From: Pseudomonas azerbaijanoccidentalis
GTDB lineage: Bacteria > Pseudomonadota > Gammaproteobacteria > Pseudomonadales > Pseudomonadaceae
Length of the DNA stretch: 64,000 bases
Direction: 5' to 3'
Assembly (NCBI RefSeq): GCF_019145495.1
Contig: NZ_JAHSTU010000004.1
Location: forward strand, 124,001 to 188,000
This document shows positions 10,194-18,643 of the stretch, piece after piece. The position numbers and the translations under genes are program-made. The notes beneath the pieces were generated by a model. That model was not told the origin of the DNA. It made no database searches and was given only the letters and a program-made list of their open reading frames with translations. Position 1 is the first letter of the stretch. Each line of letters opens with the position of its first letter.

Positions 10194-11018
10194 ATGTCAT
10201 TGCAAGGCAAAACCCTGTTCATCACTGGCGCCAGCCGTGGCATCGGCCGCGAGATCGCTTTGCGCGCCGCGCGTGATGGCGCCAACATCGTGATCGCCGC
10301 TAAAAGTGCCGAACCCCACGCCAAGCTGCCGGGGACGATCTTCAGTGTGGCGCAGGAAGTGGAAGCCGCCGGTGGCAAGGCGCTGGCCTTGCAGGTGGAC
10401 GTGCGTGAAGAGGCTGCCGTGCGCGACGCACTGGCCCAAGCCAATGAACATTTCGGTGGCATCGACGCGTTGGTCAACAACGCCGGCGCGATCAAGTTGA
10501 CCGGTGTTCAGCACATCGAACTCAAGCGCTTCGACCTGATGCACCAGATCAACACCCGCGCCGTTTTGCTGTGCAGCCAGGCGGCGCTGCCGTACCTGAA
10601 GAAGTCCGGAGGGCACATCCTCAACCTGTCGCCGCCGCTGAACCTGGCCAGCAAATGGTTCGCCCAGTACAGCCCGTACACCGTGACCAAATACGGCATG
10701 AGCATGCTGACCGTGGGCATGAGCGAGGAATTCAAGAACTACGGCATCAGCGTCAACTCGCTATGGCCGCAGACCATGATTGCCACGGCGGCGATCGAGT
10801 TTCAGTTGGGCTCACGGGAGTCGTTCAAGCATGCGCGCACGCCGGCGATCATGGCGGATGCGGCGCATGTGATTCTGAGCAGCAGCGGACGCAGCCTGAC
10901 CGGGCGCTTGTTGATTGATGAGGAAATTTTGCGGGAAAGCGGAGTGACGGAATTCGAACGTTATCGGTTCGCGCCGGACAGCAACGAAAAACTCATGACC
11001 GACCTATTCGTCGACTGA
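10194..11018 (+). CDS. Short-chain dehydrogenase/reductase (HSDL2-like)
   Basis: This 274-residue SDR has the NAD(P)-binding TGASRGIG motif (about residues 11-18), the NNAG motif, and a YxxxK active site in YSPYTVTKYG. The long conserved stretch HILNLSPPLN resembles the HSDL2 branch of SDRs. The substrate cannot be told from sequence. The start is set by AGGAG eight bases before an ATG; an upstream extension of the frame has no such signal. It is a single gene between ltaE and gbcB, bounded by REP pairs on both sides, so a link to betaine use is only positional. Confidence 0.85.
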   Translation: MSLQGKTLFITGASRGIGREIALRAARDGANIVIAAKSAEPHAKLPGTIFSVAQEVEAAGGKALALQVDVREEAAVRDALAQANEHFGGIDALVNNAGAIKLTGVQHIELKRFDLMHQINTRAVLLCSQAALPYLKKSGGHILNLSPPLNLASKWFAQYSPYTVTKYGMSMLTVGMSEEFKNYGISVNSLWPQTMIATAAIEFQLGSRESFKHARTPAIMADAAHVILSSSGRSLTGRLLIDEEILRESGVTEFERYRFAPDSNEKLMTDLFVD

Positions 11019-11034
11019 CGATATCCACACCCTC

Positions 11035-11135
11035 TGTAGGAGCTGTCTCGTGAAACGAGGCGGCGATCTTTTGACTTTGATTTTAAAGATCAAGATCAAA
11101 AGATCGCCGCCTCGTTTCACGAGACAGCTCCTACA
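11035..11135. repeat. Paired REP element with longer arms
   Basis: Arms of more than 35 bases (TGTAGGAGCTGTCTCGTGAA onward) are perfectly inverted. They combine the GTAGGAGCT end and GATCTTTTGA inner end of the common family with a different middle (GTGAAACGAGGCGGC). It lies between two convergent genes and would be a strong bidirectional hairpin. Confidence 0.9.
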
Positions 11136-11151
11136 AGGTACTGCGTGTTGA

Positions 11152-12252
11152 TCAGAACTCGATGCGCACGTCGCCCTTCGGCACGCTGCAGCACGACAGG
11201 ATGAACCCGTCGGCTTCGTCTTCTTCGGTGATCCCGCCGTTGTGTTCCATCTCCACTTCACCGCCCAGCTTCAGCACCTTGCAGGTACCGCAAATGCCCA
11301 TGCCGCAGGCTTTCGGGATCAGCAGGCCGACCTTGGCTGCAGCCGCATGCACCGTCTCGCCTGGTGCCACGCGAATGCTTTTGCCCGAAGCGGTGAATTC
11401 CACTTGATGCAAGTCCGCCACGTCGAGTTCCGGTGCGTCGGCCGCTTGCTCGGCGTGCTCCACGGCGTCGGCCCGCGCCTCTGGCGGGGTCGCACCGAAG
11501 GATTCTTCGTGGTAACGCGACATGTCGAAACCAGCGGCTTCGAGCAAGCGCTTCACCGCGTTCATGTACGGCGTCGGGCCGCAGCAGAACACTTCGCGCT
11601 CGAGGAAGTCAGGAACCATCAGTTCCAGCATCTTATGATTGAGGTATCCGCGATAACCGGCCCATGGCTCGCCCAGTCCGTGCTTCTCGCAGATAAGGTG
11701 CAGGCTGAAGTTATCGATCCGCGACGCCATGTGTTCCAGTTCGCGGTGATAGATGATGTCTTTGGGCGAACGGGCACTGTGGATAAACGTCATGTCGACG
11801 TTGGCGTTGGTGTCGTAGAACCAGCGCGCCATGGACATGCACGGGGTGATGCCCACGCCGCCACTCAGGTACAGGATTTTCGGGCTCGGGAAGTCGATGG
11901 CGTTGAACAGGCCCACCGGTCCGTGCACCGCCAGCTCCTGGCCTTCGTGCAACGTGTCGTGCAACCAGTTGGAAACCCGCCCGCCCGGCACACGCTTGAT
12001 GGTCACCGAAAAGCTGTACGGCACCGACGGCGAGCTGGAAATGGTGTACGAGCGCATGATCGGCTCACCTTCGATCTCCAGCTCCAGGGTGACGAACTGC
12101 CCTGGTTTGAAGAAGAACATGATCGGCTGGTCGGCCATGAAACAGAAGGTGCGCACATCCCAGGTTTCCTGGATGACTTTGACGCAACGGACGATGTGTC
12201 GACCATTGGCCCAGGTCTGGGTGGTTACCGGGTTCAGGAAGCTGTTGGACAT
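11152..12252 (-). CDS. gbcB: Glycine betaine monooxygenase reductase subunit
   Basis: GbcB passes electrons from NAD(P)H to the Rieske oxygenase GbcA, which demethylates glycine betaine to dimethylglycine. The 366-residue protein has an FAD domain (RSYTISSSP near residue 79), an NAD domain (ILYLSGGVGITPCMSMARWF), and a C-terminal plant-type [2Fe-2S] domain. The cluster cysteines are visible in CGMGICGTCK and in the later ILSCCSVP. The start MSNSFLNPVTTQTW is preceded by GGAGAT. It is divergent from gbcA across 283 bases, so the two can share regulatory sites. Confidence 0.95.
   Translation of the reverse strand: MSNSFLNPVTTQTWANGRHIVRCVKVIQETWDVRTFCFMADQPIMFFFKPGQFVTLELEIEGEPIMRSYTISSSPSVPYSFSVTIKRVPGGRVSNWLHDTLHEGQELAVHGPVGLFNAIDFPSPKILYLSGGVGITPCMSMARWFYDTNANVDMTFIHSARSPKDIIYHRELEHMASRIDNFSLHLICEKHGLGEPWAGYRGYLNHKMLELMVPDFLEREVFCCGPTPYMNAVKRLLEAAGFDMSRYHEESFGATPPEARADAVEHAEQAADAPELDVADLHQVEFTASGKSIRVAPGETVHAAAAKVGLLIPKACGMGICGTCKVLKLGGEVEMEHNGGITEEDEADGFILSCCSVPKGDVRIEF
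11778..11786 (-). other. Exact DnaA-box match inside gbcB
   Basis: TGTGGATAA is the reverse complement of the DnaA box TTATCCACA. Alone it would be chance; it is the first of eight exact matches between here and 18146. Confidence 0.4.
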
Positions 12253-12323
12253 GCTGATCTCCACGGCCGACTGTCGGCCTTCATGTTGGCGATTCTGCGT
12301 ATAGCGCGAACCACCCATTTACC

Positions 12324-12353
12324 TATCTGCGACATTCACATGCTTATCGCGAC
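12324..12353. promoter_or_regulatory. Possible AraC-type operator in the gbcA/gbcB intergenic region
   Basis: Two GCGAC half-sites (12329-12333 and 12349-12353) lie 20 bases apart in the divergent promoter region. They resemble the pair upstream of choX. GbdR is known to activate gbcA and gbcB in P. aeruginosa; assigning this motif to GbdR is inference. Confidence 0.35.
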
Positions 12354-12535
12354 CAGCCCGCAACTACCGGGGCTTGCGCGTCGGGAACAGATTGCATCAT
12401 GTCGCCCATGGATAAGGTTCTGGCCAGCGCCGGCCCCACACTCGCTCCACACAACGACTGCTTTTTTACACCTTGCGTAGCAAACCTGATTAGCCACTTT
12501 CGCCGGCCACACAGAATGGCCTTGAGGATTAAACG

Positions 12536-13831
12536 ATGGACGTCACTACTACCCTGAGCCTGGGCGATCCGCTGGAACCCGCACGCAAGGCCACCGCGCA
12601 AATGCTGCAAGAGCGCGAGCGCACGTTCTCGCTGCCGCAGCCGTTTTACTCGGACGAGCGCCTGTTTGATATCGACATGCAGGAAATCTTTCAGAAAGAG
12701 TGGTTGATCGCCGGCATGACCTGCGAGATCCCGACCAAGGGCAACTACCTGACCCTGCAAGTCGGCAAGAACCCGATCATCGTCATCCGCGGCGCCGAAG
12801 GCGTGGTGCATGCGTTCCACAACGTCTGCCGCCACCGTGGCTCGCGCCTGTGCACCAGTGAGAAAGGCAAGGTCGCCAAACTGGTTTGCCACTACCACCA
12901 GTGGACCTACGAACTCGACGGTCGCCTGCTGTTCGCCGGCACCGAAATGGGTGCCGACTTCGACATGAAGCAGTACGGCCTCAAACCGGTGAGCGTGAAG
13001 ACCGCCGGCGGCTACATCTTCATCAGCCTGTCGGAGAACCCGCCAGCCATCGATGACTTCCTGTCGACGCTGAACCATTACATGGAACCGTACGACATGG
13101 AGAACACCAAGGTGGCGATCACTACCACCTTGATGGAAAAGGCCAACTGGAAACTGGTGCTTGAAAACAACCGCGAGTGCTACCACTGCAACGCGTCGCA
13201 CCCGGAACTGTTGAAAACCCTGCTGGAATGGGACGACGTCACCGACCCGCGCGCCGACCAGGCCTTCAAAGACCACGTCGCCGCCTCCGCCGCTGCCTGG
13301 GAAGCCGAGAAGATCCCTTACGCCCACGCCAGCTTCGGCCTGCGTAACCGCATCGTGCGCATGCCGCTGCTTAAAGGCACCGTGTCGATGACCCTCGACG
13401 GCAAACAGGGCTGCGCCAAGCTCATGGGGCGCATCAAGAACCCGGACCTGGGCTCGATGCGCATCCTGCACCTGCCGCACTCCTGGAACCACTGCATGGG
13501 CGACCACATCATCGTGTTCACCGTGTGGCCGATCAGCGCCCAGGAAACCATGGTCACCACCAAGTGGATCGTGCACAAGGACGCGGTCGAAGGCGTGGAC
13601 TACGACGTCGACCGCATGCGTCAGGTGTGGGACGCCACCAACGACCAGGACCGTCGTCTGGCTGAAGAGAACCAGCGCGGCATCAACTCCACCGCGTACC
13701 AGCCGGGGCCTTACTCCAAGACCTATGAGTTTGGTGTGGTGAACTTTGTGGATTGGTACAGCGAACGCCTGCTGAGCAACCTGGGCGCCGAGCCTGCGCC
13801 TTACCTCAAGGGTGTTCCAGTTCAAGGTTAA
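12536..13831 (+). CDS. gbcA: Glycine betaine monooxygenase, Rieske oxygenase subunit
   Basis: GbcA is the oxygenase that removes the first methyl group of glycine betaine, giving dimethylglycine and formaldehyde. The 431-residue protein has the Rieske ligand set CRHRGSRLC with VCHYHQWTY (about residues 99-125). The mononuclear iron site is visible in NNRECYHCNASHPELLK (two histidines), and a C-terminal acidic ligand is expected. A GAGG sequence precedes the start. The gene is single and divergent from its reductase gene, as in other pseudomonads. Formaldehyde released here is a plausible substrate for the fdhA product at the window edge. Confidence 0.96.
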   Translation: MDVTTTLSLGDPLEPARKATAQMLQERERTFSLPQPFYSDERLFDIDMQEIFQKEWLIAGMTCEIPTKGNYLTLQVGKNPIIVIRGAEGVVHAFHNVCRHRGSRLCTSEKGKVAKLVCHYHQWTYELDGRLLFAGTEMGADFDMKQYGLKPVSVKTAGGYIFISLSENPPAIDDFLSTLNHYMEPYDMENTKVAITTTLMEKANWKLVLENNRECYHCNASHPELLKTLLEWDDVTDPRADQAFKDHVAASAAAWEAEKIPYAHASFGLRNRIVRMPLLKGTVSMTLDGKQGCAKLMGRIKNPDLGSMRILHLPHSWNHCMGDHIIVFTVWPISAQETMVTTKWIVHKDAVEGVDYDVDRMRQVWDATNDQDRRLAEENQRGINSTAYQPGPYSKTYEFGVVNFVDWYSERLLSNLGAEPAPYLKGVPVQG

Positions 13832-13838
13832 TCAGAGC

Positions 13839-13903
13839 AAAAGATCGCAGCCTACGGAATCACACGATCCGTGTAGGAGCTGCCGCAGGGCTGCGATCTT
13901 TTA
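13839..13903. repeat. Paired REP element (GATC ends outward), partly decayed
   Basis: The left arm AAAAGATCGCAGCCTACGG is truncated, and the right arm GTAGGAGCTGCCGCAGGGCT is complete. It follows the gbcA stop. Confidence 0.75.
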
Positions 13904-13996
13904 TTGGCAATACCTCGATCGATTAGAACTGTACGAAATATGATCTATTTCGTTCCCGACTATATCGACCGCCGCTTTCAGCCTTCCGCAAACAAG

Positions 13997-14562
13997 TTAT
14001 CCACACCTCCACCCACAGCTATTGGGGACAAGTGTGGATTCCTCGAAAAAATTCTCCGCAGAAACCAAAGAAAATCCGTGACTTATCCAGAACATCGAAT
14101 TTTCGTTGCGCCTGATCGTTTTTTGATCAATCACCTGAAAGCCACGTAATCCATGGCTCGTAGAGGATGGCAAACACCTTATCCACAGAAGCGCCAACAG
14201 ACTTTGGGGGCAACTTATTCACCGCTGTGGAAAACCGCTGAAAGCCTCGAAAAATACGGCGTTGCGCACGCTGTAACGCCTTAAACCCATGATTTGATCA
14301 TTATTTAACCAGATCCTTGTAAGCCACGTTCTACAAGGCCTGTAGCACTAAGCAAACATCTTATCCACAGAAGCGCCAACAGAGATTGGGGGCAAGTTTT
14401 ACCCTTAAAGCGGTCTCATTCCCTGAAAAATGCTTTGAAAAACCGTACGTTACGCTGAGTGTTTTTTGATCGATCGCCTGGAGCCCACGGTTCGCATGGC
14501 TTTGAGCAAGGGACGAACATGTTATCCACAGAGGCGCTCACAGGGATTGTGGGTAAACAGAC
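13997..14562. repeat. Diverged tandem repeat with four exact DnaA boxes
   Basis: Four copies of TTATCCACA start at 13997, 14179, 14361 and 14522, giving spacings of 182, 182 and 161. Sequence around them is shared: the second to fourth copies continue with GAAGCGCCAACAG or a close variant, and a later block with TTTTTTGATC, then a CCTG..AGCCCACG stretch and ATGGCT, recurs in the first and third units. Weaker boxes with one mismatch are at 14083 (TTATCCAGA), 14225 (TGTGGAAAA) and 14548 (TGTGGGTAA). No credible gene is present in this 700-base gap. A DnaA-titrating or DnaA-reactivating locus is one reading; a tandem small-RNA array is another. Confidence 0.65.
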
Positions 14563-15798
14563 TCAAACCTTGTTGAAACACGATCGCCCTGCCTCGACAT
14601 CCAGATTCAACTCAAAGTCATCGAACGCTCGCCAACCCAGCAAAATCGACGGCACATACCGTCCCAGCACCCACGACGGGGGAATGGTGAAGCCCGGGTA
14701 GTATTTGTAGGTGATCGCCAGGCTATGGCCCGGCAGGTTCAGCACACCCTTGAAAGTTTGATAGCGCTGCTTGTCGGCGGGGTTGAGGGGTGAGCTGCCC
14801 GGTGTCAGGGTCTTCACGACATTGACCTGGTCCCCCGGCAGCGCCGACGTCAGGTAATCAACGTTGCCGGTGTCGACAATCGCCTGTGTGGTCCGGTTAT
14901 CCAGGCGTGCGGCGATGACCAGGCGCTGGTTGATATCCACACGTGAATACACAATCGGCGACTCACACCGTGCGGCAGGCGCGGGGTTGATCTCCAGGGT
15001 CTTACGGGAGATTTTCAACCGTCCCAGCTTGCTGATCAGGTCGAGCCCAAGCAAGTTGTCCCGGTCGCTGACGAATACCAGCACGTGGTCGAATTCGCTG
15101 GAGCCCACCTTGATCGATTCCAGAATCCCCAGTCGGGCGGTCAGGTCGCTCTCGCCATAAAACGTGCTGTAGGCGTAGTGGGAGTCGCTCAACAAGGTGA
15201 TGCCCATTAGCTTCGCCGTGTCGTAATTGACCCGGGTTTGCGGGGCCCCGGTGTCGAGAATGAAACGCGCCGAATGGCCGTTGGCCGCCTCGACATCGAT
15301 GAACGGCAATACCTCTTCAGCGACGAAAAAATCACTGGCGTAGGGATGGATCCTGAGCACTTCGCGGCGCGCGGTTTTTCTCACGACAAAGTCGTCTGCC
15401 GCCCTCAGGATCGCGAGGGACTGGCTCCCGAACATCGAGAACAGAACGTTCAACTCTGGATTGGCGGCGATGGCCAGGGCGTGTTGACGCTTGATCGACA
15501 GAAAGTAATCCGGCAGCTGGTTGGCGGCTTTGTCCTCGAACATCCGGGCAATCACGGATACCGAACAGTTAAGGTGCTTCGCGGCATCCAGCACCCGCTC
15601 GCAACGCTGGCGCATTTGCGCCAGCGAGGCCTTCTGACCTTGATCGGTCATCAGCCACTGATCAAAGTCCTGATCGGCCCCACGTAGCGCCTCGGGCGCT
15701 TTCGTCTGAGTAGCCGACAGCGTTGCCACAGACACACACATGCCCCATGCAAAGAGCAGCAAAGACCGCCAGACAGTCTTCATATTCAACCCATTCAT
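14563..15798 (-). CDS. Tandem retropepsin-like aspartic protease-fold protein
   Basis: This 411-residue exported protein has a signal peptide (MKTVWRSLLLFAWGMCVSVA, then a likely cut near ATQT). Two aspartic-protease half-domains follow: FILDTGAPQT (DTG at about 182-184) and AIVDTGNVDY (DTG at about 309-311). In retropepsin-like proteins two DTG motifs can form one active site. A tandem pair in one chain would allow a self-contained pepsin-like enzyme. The N-terminal 150 residues are helical with several cysteines and no recognised domain. Neither candidate ATG (15798, or 15783 where the signal peptide begins) has a good ribosome-binding site. Substrate unknown. It is bordered on both sides by exact DnaA boxes. 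Confidence 0.7.
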   Translation of the reverse strand: MNGLNMKTVWRSLLLFAWGMCVSVATLSATQTKAPEALRGADQDFDQWLMTDQGQKASLAQMRQRCERVLDAAKHLNCSVSVIARMFEDKAANQLPDYFLSIKRQHALAIAANPELNVLFSMFGSQSLAILRAADDFVVRKTARREVLRIHPYASDFFVAEEVLPFIDVEAANGHSARFILDTGAPQTRVNYDTAKLMGITLLSDSHYAYSTFYGESDLTARLGILESIKVGSSEFDHVLVFVSDRDNLLGLDLISKLGRLKISRKTLEINPAPAARCESPIVYSRVDINQRLVIAARLDNRTTQAIVDTGNVDYLTSALPGDQVNVVKTLTPGSSPLNPADKQRYQTFKGVLNLPGHSLAITYKYYPGFTIPPSWVLGRYVPSILLGWRAFDDFELNLDVEAGRSCFNKV

Positions 15799-15909
15799 AA
15801 AAGACGAGTTTTATGAGCAAGCGCTGAATGTCTGAGATCCCGGAACCGTGCTGCACCCTTAAACAGCGCATGGGAAATTTTAGCTCACCGTGAAGGTGAG
15901 CCATGGCTT

Positions 15910-15918
15910 TGTGGATAA
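15910..15918 (-). other. Exact DnaA-box match between two genes
   Basis: TGTGGATAA lies in the short gap between the aspartic-protease-fold gene and the acetyltransferase gene. It is preceded by CCATGGCTT, similar to the block that precedes boxes in the repeat at 13997-14562. Confidence 0.45.
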
Positions 15919-15946
15919 CTTCGTGCAGCCGGTTTTTGAGGCCGGA

Positions 15947-16513
15947 TCAAGGCCTGTGCATAAGGTGCGCGTCACCCGTGACGCGAATCATCGGATGCGG
16001 CGTAACCTGGCAGGTCTTGATGACCCCAAAACCGTGCCGTTCATAAAAACGCCGCGCACCGGTGTTGGCGGCGTAGTCGATCAGGCTCAAGCCCTTGAGC
16101 CCGAGGCGGTTGGCGCGTTGCTGGGCATGGGCCAGAAATTGCACGCCCAGGCCCCGGTTGCGCCAGTCCTCGTGCAGGGCGAGGCTGGAGATGTAGAGCG
16201 TGTCGGGCACTTCCATGTCGGCGTACGGCGCCAGCACCGGGTCGGTGGTGGGCACGGCCTCAGGGTCGTGGCGCATGACGTAGCTGTGCATCATGCCGAT
16301 GACTTGACCGTCAGCTTCGGCAATCAGGCAGTTCTGGTAAGAGAAGTCCACGTCGTCGCGGGCATAACGGATGGCGCCGACGTCGAGCAAATCCTGGCCA
16401 GGCTCGGCCAACTGGCTCCAGATGTAATCCGACGCGCCTTCCGATGAGATCTGGAACAGACGCGCAATCTCCCGCGCATCGGCGCGCACTGCCGAGCGAA
16501 ATTTAACGGTCAT
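15947..16513 (-). CDS. GNAT family N-acetyltransferase
   Basis: This 188-residue protein has the acetyl-CoA binding signature of GNAT enzymes around LYISSLALHEDWRNRGLGVQ (motif A, R-x-x-G-x-G as RNRGLG) and a C-terminal ARRFYERHGFGV motif B. The acceptor substrate is unknown. I set the start at MTVKFRSAVRADAREIARLF, which is the standard GNAT opening. It lies upstream of the ETF genes on the same strand but is separated from them by a REP pair, so it is probably its own unit. Confidence 0.88.
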   Translation of the reverse strand: MTVKFRSAVRADAREIARLFQISSEGASDYIWSQLAEPGQDLLDVGAIRYARDDVDFSYQNCLIAEADGQVIGMMHSYVMRHDPEAVPTTDPVLAPYADMEVPDTLYISSLALHEDWRNRGLGVQFLAHAQQRANRLGLKGLSLIDYAANTGARRFYERHGFGVIKTCQVTPHPMIRVTGDAHLMHRP

Positions 16514-16544
16514 GATTTTTCTCTGCCAGGTTATACATTCCACC

Positions 16545-16631
16545 CGTAGGAGCTGCCGAAGGCTGCGATCTTTTGACTTTGGATTGTAAAAAACAAGATC
16601 AAAAGATCGCAGCCTGCGGCAGCTCCTACAG
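16545..16631. repeat. Paired REP element (GTAGGAGCTGCC family)
   Basis: Inverted arms have GTAGGAGCTGCC ends outward and GATCTTTTGA inward. It sits just after the stop of the ETF beta gene and can serve as the operon's 3' hairpin. Confidence 0.9.
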
Positions 16632-16636
16632 AAGCA

Positions 16637-17407
16637 TCAGCGGACCACGCCTTCTTCGATCAGCAACTTGAGGATGGCCTCGGCCCCCGCCTGCGCCGTT
16701 ACGCCTTTAAGCACTTGTCCCCCTCCACCGCTGGCTTTCGCCGTTGCGGCTTTCATCCGGTCGGCGCCGCTCTTGGCCTTGATCACCTTCAAGCGTTTTG
16801 GCCGCGGCTTGGCTGGTTGCAAGGTGGCAACTGCCAGCAATTCATCGTCGACGATTTCCACGTCATCGGCCTGCAGCACTCCGCGTCGCGCCGGGCCGTA
16901 AGCACTTTGCCGAGGCTTCGGCGCGGCGTTATCCACCGTTGCCAGAAACGGCAAACGCACTTTCAGCCGACGACGCTGACCACGAGGCAAAGCTTGCAGC
17001 ACGAGCGCCGAACCGCCGTCGATGGACTCGACCTGCGCCAGTCCCACCACCAGCGGCCAGCCAAGGCCTTCGGCCAGCAGGAACGGCAACATGCCCGAAC
17101 CTTCGCCGGTTTCCGCCTGACTGCCGGTCAGCACCACTTGTGCGCCGGCGTCGCGCAAATACGCGGTCAACGCCGGCAGCGCATCGGCGCCTTGCGGCTG
17201 TTCCAGCACATGGAGTTGTTCAAGACCCATACCCAGATAGGCACGCAGCGCAGGCTCGGCGACGTCGCCGGCATGCAGCACCTGCAAGTTATCCCCAGCC
17301 AGTTGCAGACCCAGTTCCACCGCCCGCGCATCTTGCTCCGCTCGACGTGGCCGACCGGACGTCGGGTGGGCACCGATGGACACCAGGCTGATGATTTTCG
17401 TGCTCAT
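16637..17407 (-). CDS. Electron transfer flavoprotein beta subunit of the dimethylglycine demethylase operon
   Basis: This 256-residue protein matches the ETF beta/FixA fold: an N-terminal nucleotide-binding domain with the conserved VVLTGSQAETGEGSGMLPFL region (adenine-nucleotide loop, about residues 114-133). A basic segment near residues 200-222 (PAKPRPKRLKVIKAKSG) is not typical of housekeeping ETF beta. It ends the operon that starts with the dipeptidase gene and lies 15 bases after the ETF alpha gene. It probably accepts electrons from DgcA/DgcB rather than from acyl-CoA dehydrogenases. Confidence 0.88.
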   Translation of the reverse strand: MSTKIISLVSIGAHPTSGRPRRAEQDARAVELGLQLAGDNLQVLHAGDVAEPALRAYLGMGLEQLHVLEQPQGADALPALTAYLRDAGAQVVLTGSQAETGEGSGMLPFLLAEGLGWPLVVGLAQVESIDGGSALVLQALPRGQRRRLKVRLPFLATVDNAAPKPRQSAYGPARRGVLQADDVEIVDDELLAVATLQPAKPRPKRLKVIKAKSGADRMKAATAKASGGGGQVLKGVTAQAGAEAILKLLIEEGVVR

Positions 17408-17422
17408 AACCCTTTCCTTCCC

Positions 17423-18643
17423 TTAAGCCGCATCGCGCTTGGCGTCGTTGCGGTAAGCCTCTACCGCCGCGATCAAGGCTTGAAGAATCTCGGCACTTTC
17501 ACCGATCACCGACAGGTCGGCCCGTTTGATCATGTCGCAACCAGGGTCGAGGTTGATCGCCACCACCTTGTCGCAGGCACCGATGCCTTGCAGGTGCTGG
17601 ATCGCCCCGGAAATCCCCACCGCCACGTAGACCCGTGCAGTGACCCAGGTGCCCGACGCGCCGACCTGGCGATCGCGGGCCATGTAACCATCGTCCACCG
17701 CCACCCGGGATGCACCTTCGGTGGCCCCCAGCGCTACGGCGGTCTGGTGGAACAACGCCCAATCCTTGACCCCGTTGCCACCCGAGAAGATGAACTCCGC
17801 TTCGGCCATCGGAATTGCCGCCGGGTCCACCGCCACAGCCCCCAGATCCTCGATGCGCGAGAGACTGCGGGCCACGGTTGTGGATAACTCTACCGGCAAG
17901 GCTTCGTGACGGGTTTCGCTGACCGGTTCAGCACATTCCACGGCCGCCAGAATCAAGCGCGCCACCGGGCGGGCCAAATCCTGCAGACCGGCGCCAGCGC
18001 GACCAATGCACTCCTGATCCTTGACCTGCCAGACTCGGGTGGCCGGGCGTTCGCCCAGTGCAGCCGCGAAGCGTCGACCCAGTTCGCCACCACCGCTGCG
18101 GCTGTCCGGCAACAGCCAATGACGCGGGTTGAACTGGTTATCCACAGCCCGCAGGCCCTGGACACGTTGCTCCGGTGCATAACCGCTGAACTCTTCGCCA
18201 TCGAGCACCAGCAAGCGATCGACGCCGGCGGTGGCAAATGCGCTTTCCTTGTGTTCACCGAACACCACGGCCAGTACCGCGCCGTCGCTGCCGGCCAATT
18301 GATGGGCCAGGCCCAACAGGTCGCGGTCGTGGCTGCCCAAGCGGCCACCAACCATGTCCGGCACCACGCAAATGTAGAACGCCGGTGCTGGCACTTGATG
18401 CAGCGGCAATTGCACTTCAACGGCGGCGGTGCGCTTGGTGGCCCCGCCCTGTTGAGCACCACTGCGGTCGATGCGCTTGATTCCATTGGGGCCGATAAAA
18501 CCGACGCCATGCAGGTTCTTGCGGATGACGCCATTGGGTCCCATCCAGCTGTGTTGCGCCGGTTGCATGGCCGCATGCAGCGGATGCAAGCGGTTGCGGG
18601 CGATCCATTCAGCACGGGGGTCGCGTCGAATAATGTCGCTCAT
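17423..18643 (-). CDS. Electron transfer flavoprotein alpha subunit of the dimethylglycine demethylase operon
   Basis: This 406-residue protein has an extended N-terminus of roughly 90 residues and a C-terminal FAD domain. The canonical ETF alpha motif is diverged: FSGGNGVKDW replaces the usual SGGRG, and QVGASGTWVTARVYVAVGIS replaces the usual QVGQTGK...P.LY..GIS. GAIQHLQGI and VVAINLD are kept. The start overlaps the dgcB stop (TGATG). Two exact DnaA-box sequences (17879 and 18138) lie inside the gene. Together with the beta subunit it should be a dedicated electron carrier for dimethylglycine oxidation. Confidence 0.9.
   Translation of the reverse strand: MSDIIRRDPRAEWIARNRLHPLHAAMQPAQHSWMGPNGVIRKNLHGVGFIGPNGIKRIDRSGAQQGGATKRTAAVEVQLPLHQVPAPAFYICVVPDMVGGRLGSHDRDLLGLAHQLAGSDGAVLAVVFGEHKESAFATAGVDRLLVLDGEEFSGYAPEQRVQGLRAVDNQFNPRHWLLPDSRSGGGELGRRFAAALGERPATRVWQVKDQECIGRAGAGLQDLARPVARLILAAVECAEPVSETRHEALPVELSTTVARSLSRIEDLGAVAVDPAAIPMAEAEFIFSGGNGVKDWALFHQTAVALGATEGASRVAVDDGYMARDRQVGASGTWVTARVYVAVGISGAIQHLQGIGACDKVVAINLDPGCDMIKRADLSVIGESAEILQALIAAVEAYRNDAKRDAA
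17879..17887 (-). other. Exact DnaA-box match inside the ETF alpha gene
   Basis: TGTGGATAA within coding sequence. Listed because of the clustering of exact matches from 11778 to 18146. Confidence 0.35.
18138..18146 (+). other. Exact DnaA-box match inside the ETF alpha gene
   Basis: TTATCCACA within coding sequence, the last of the eight exact matches in this stretch. Confidence 0.35.
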
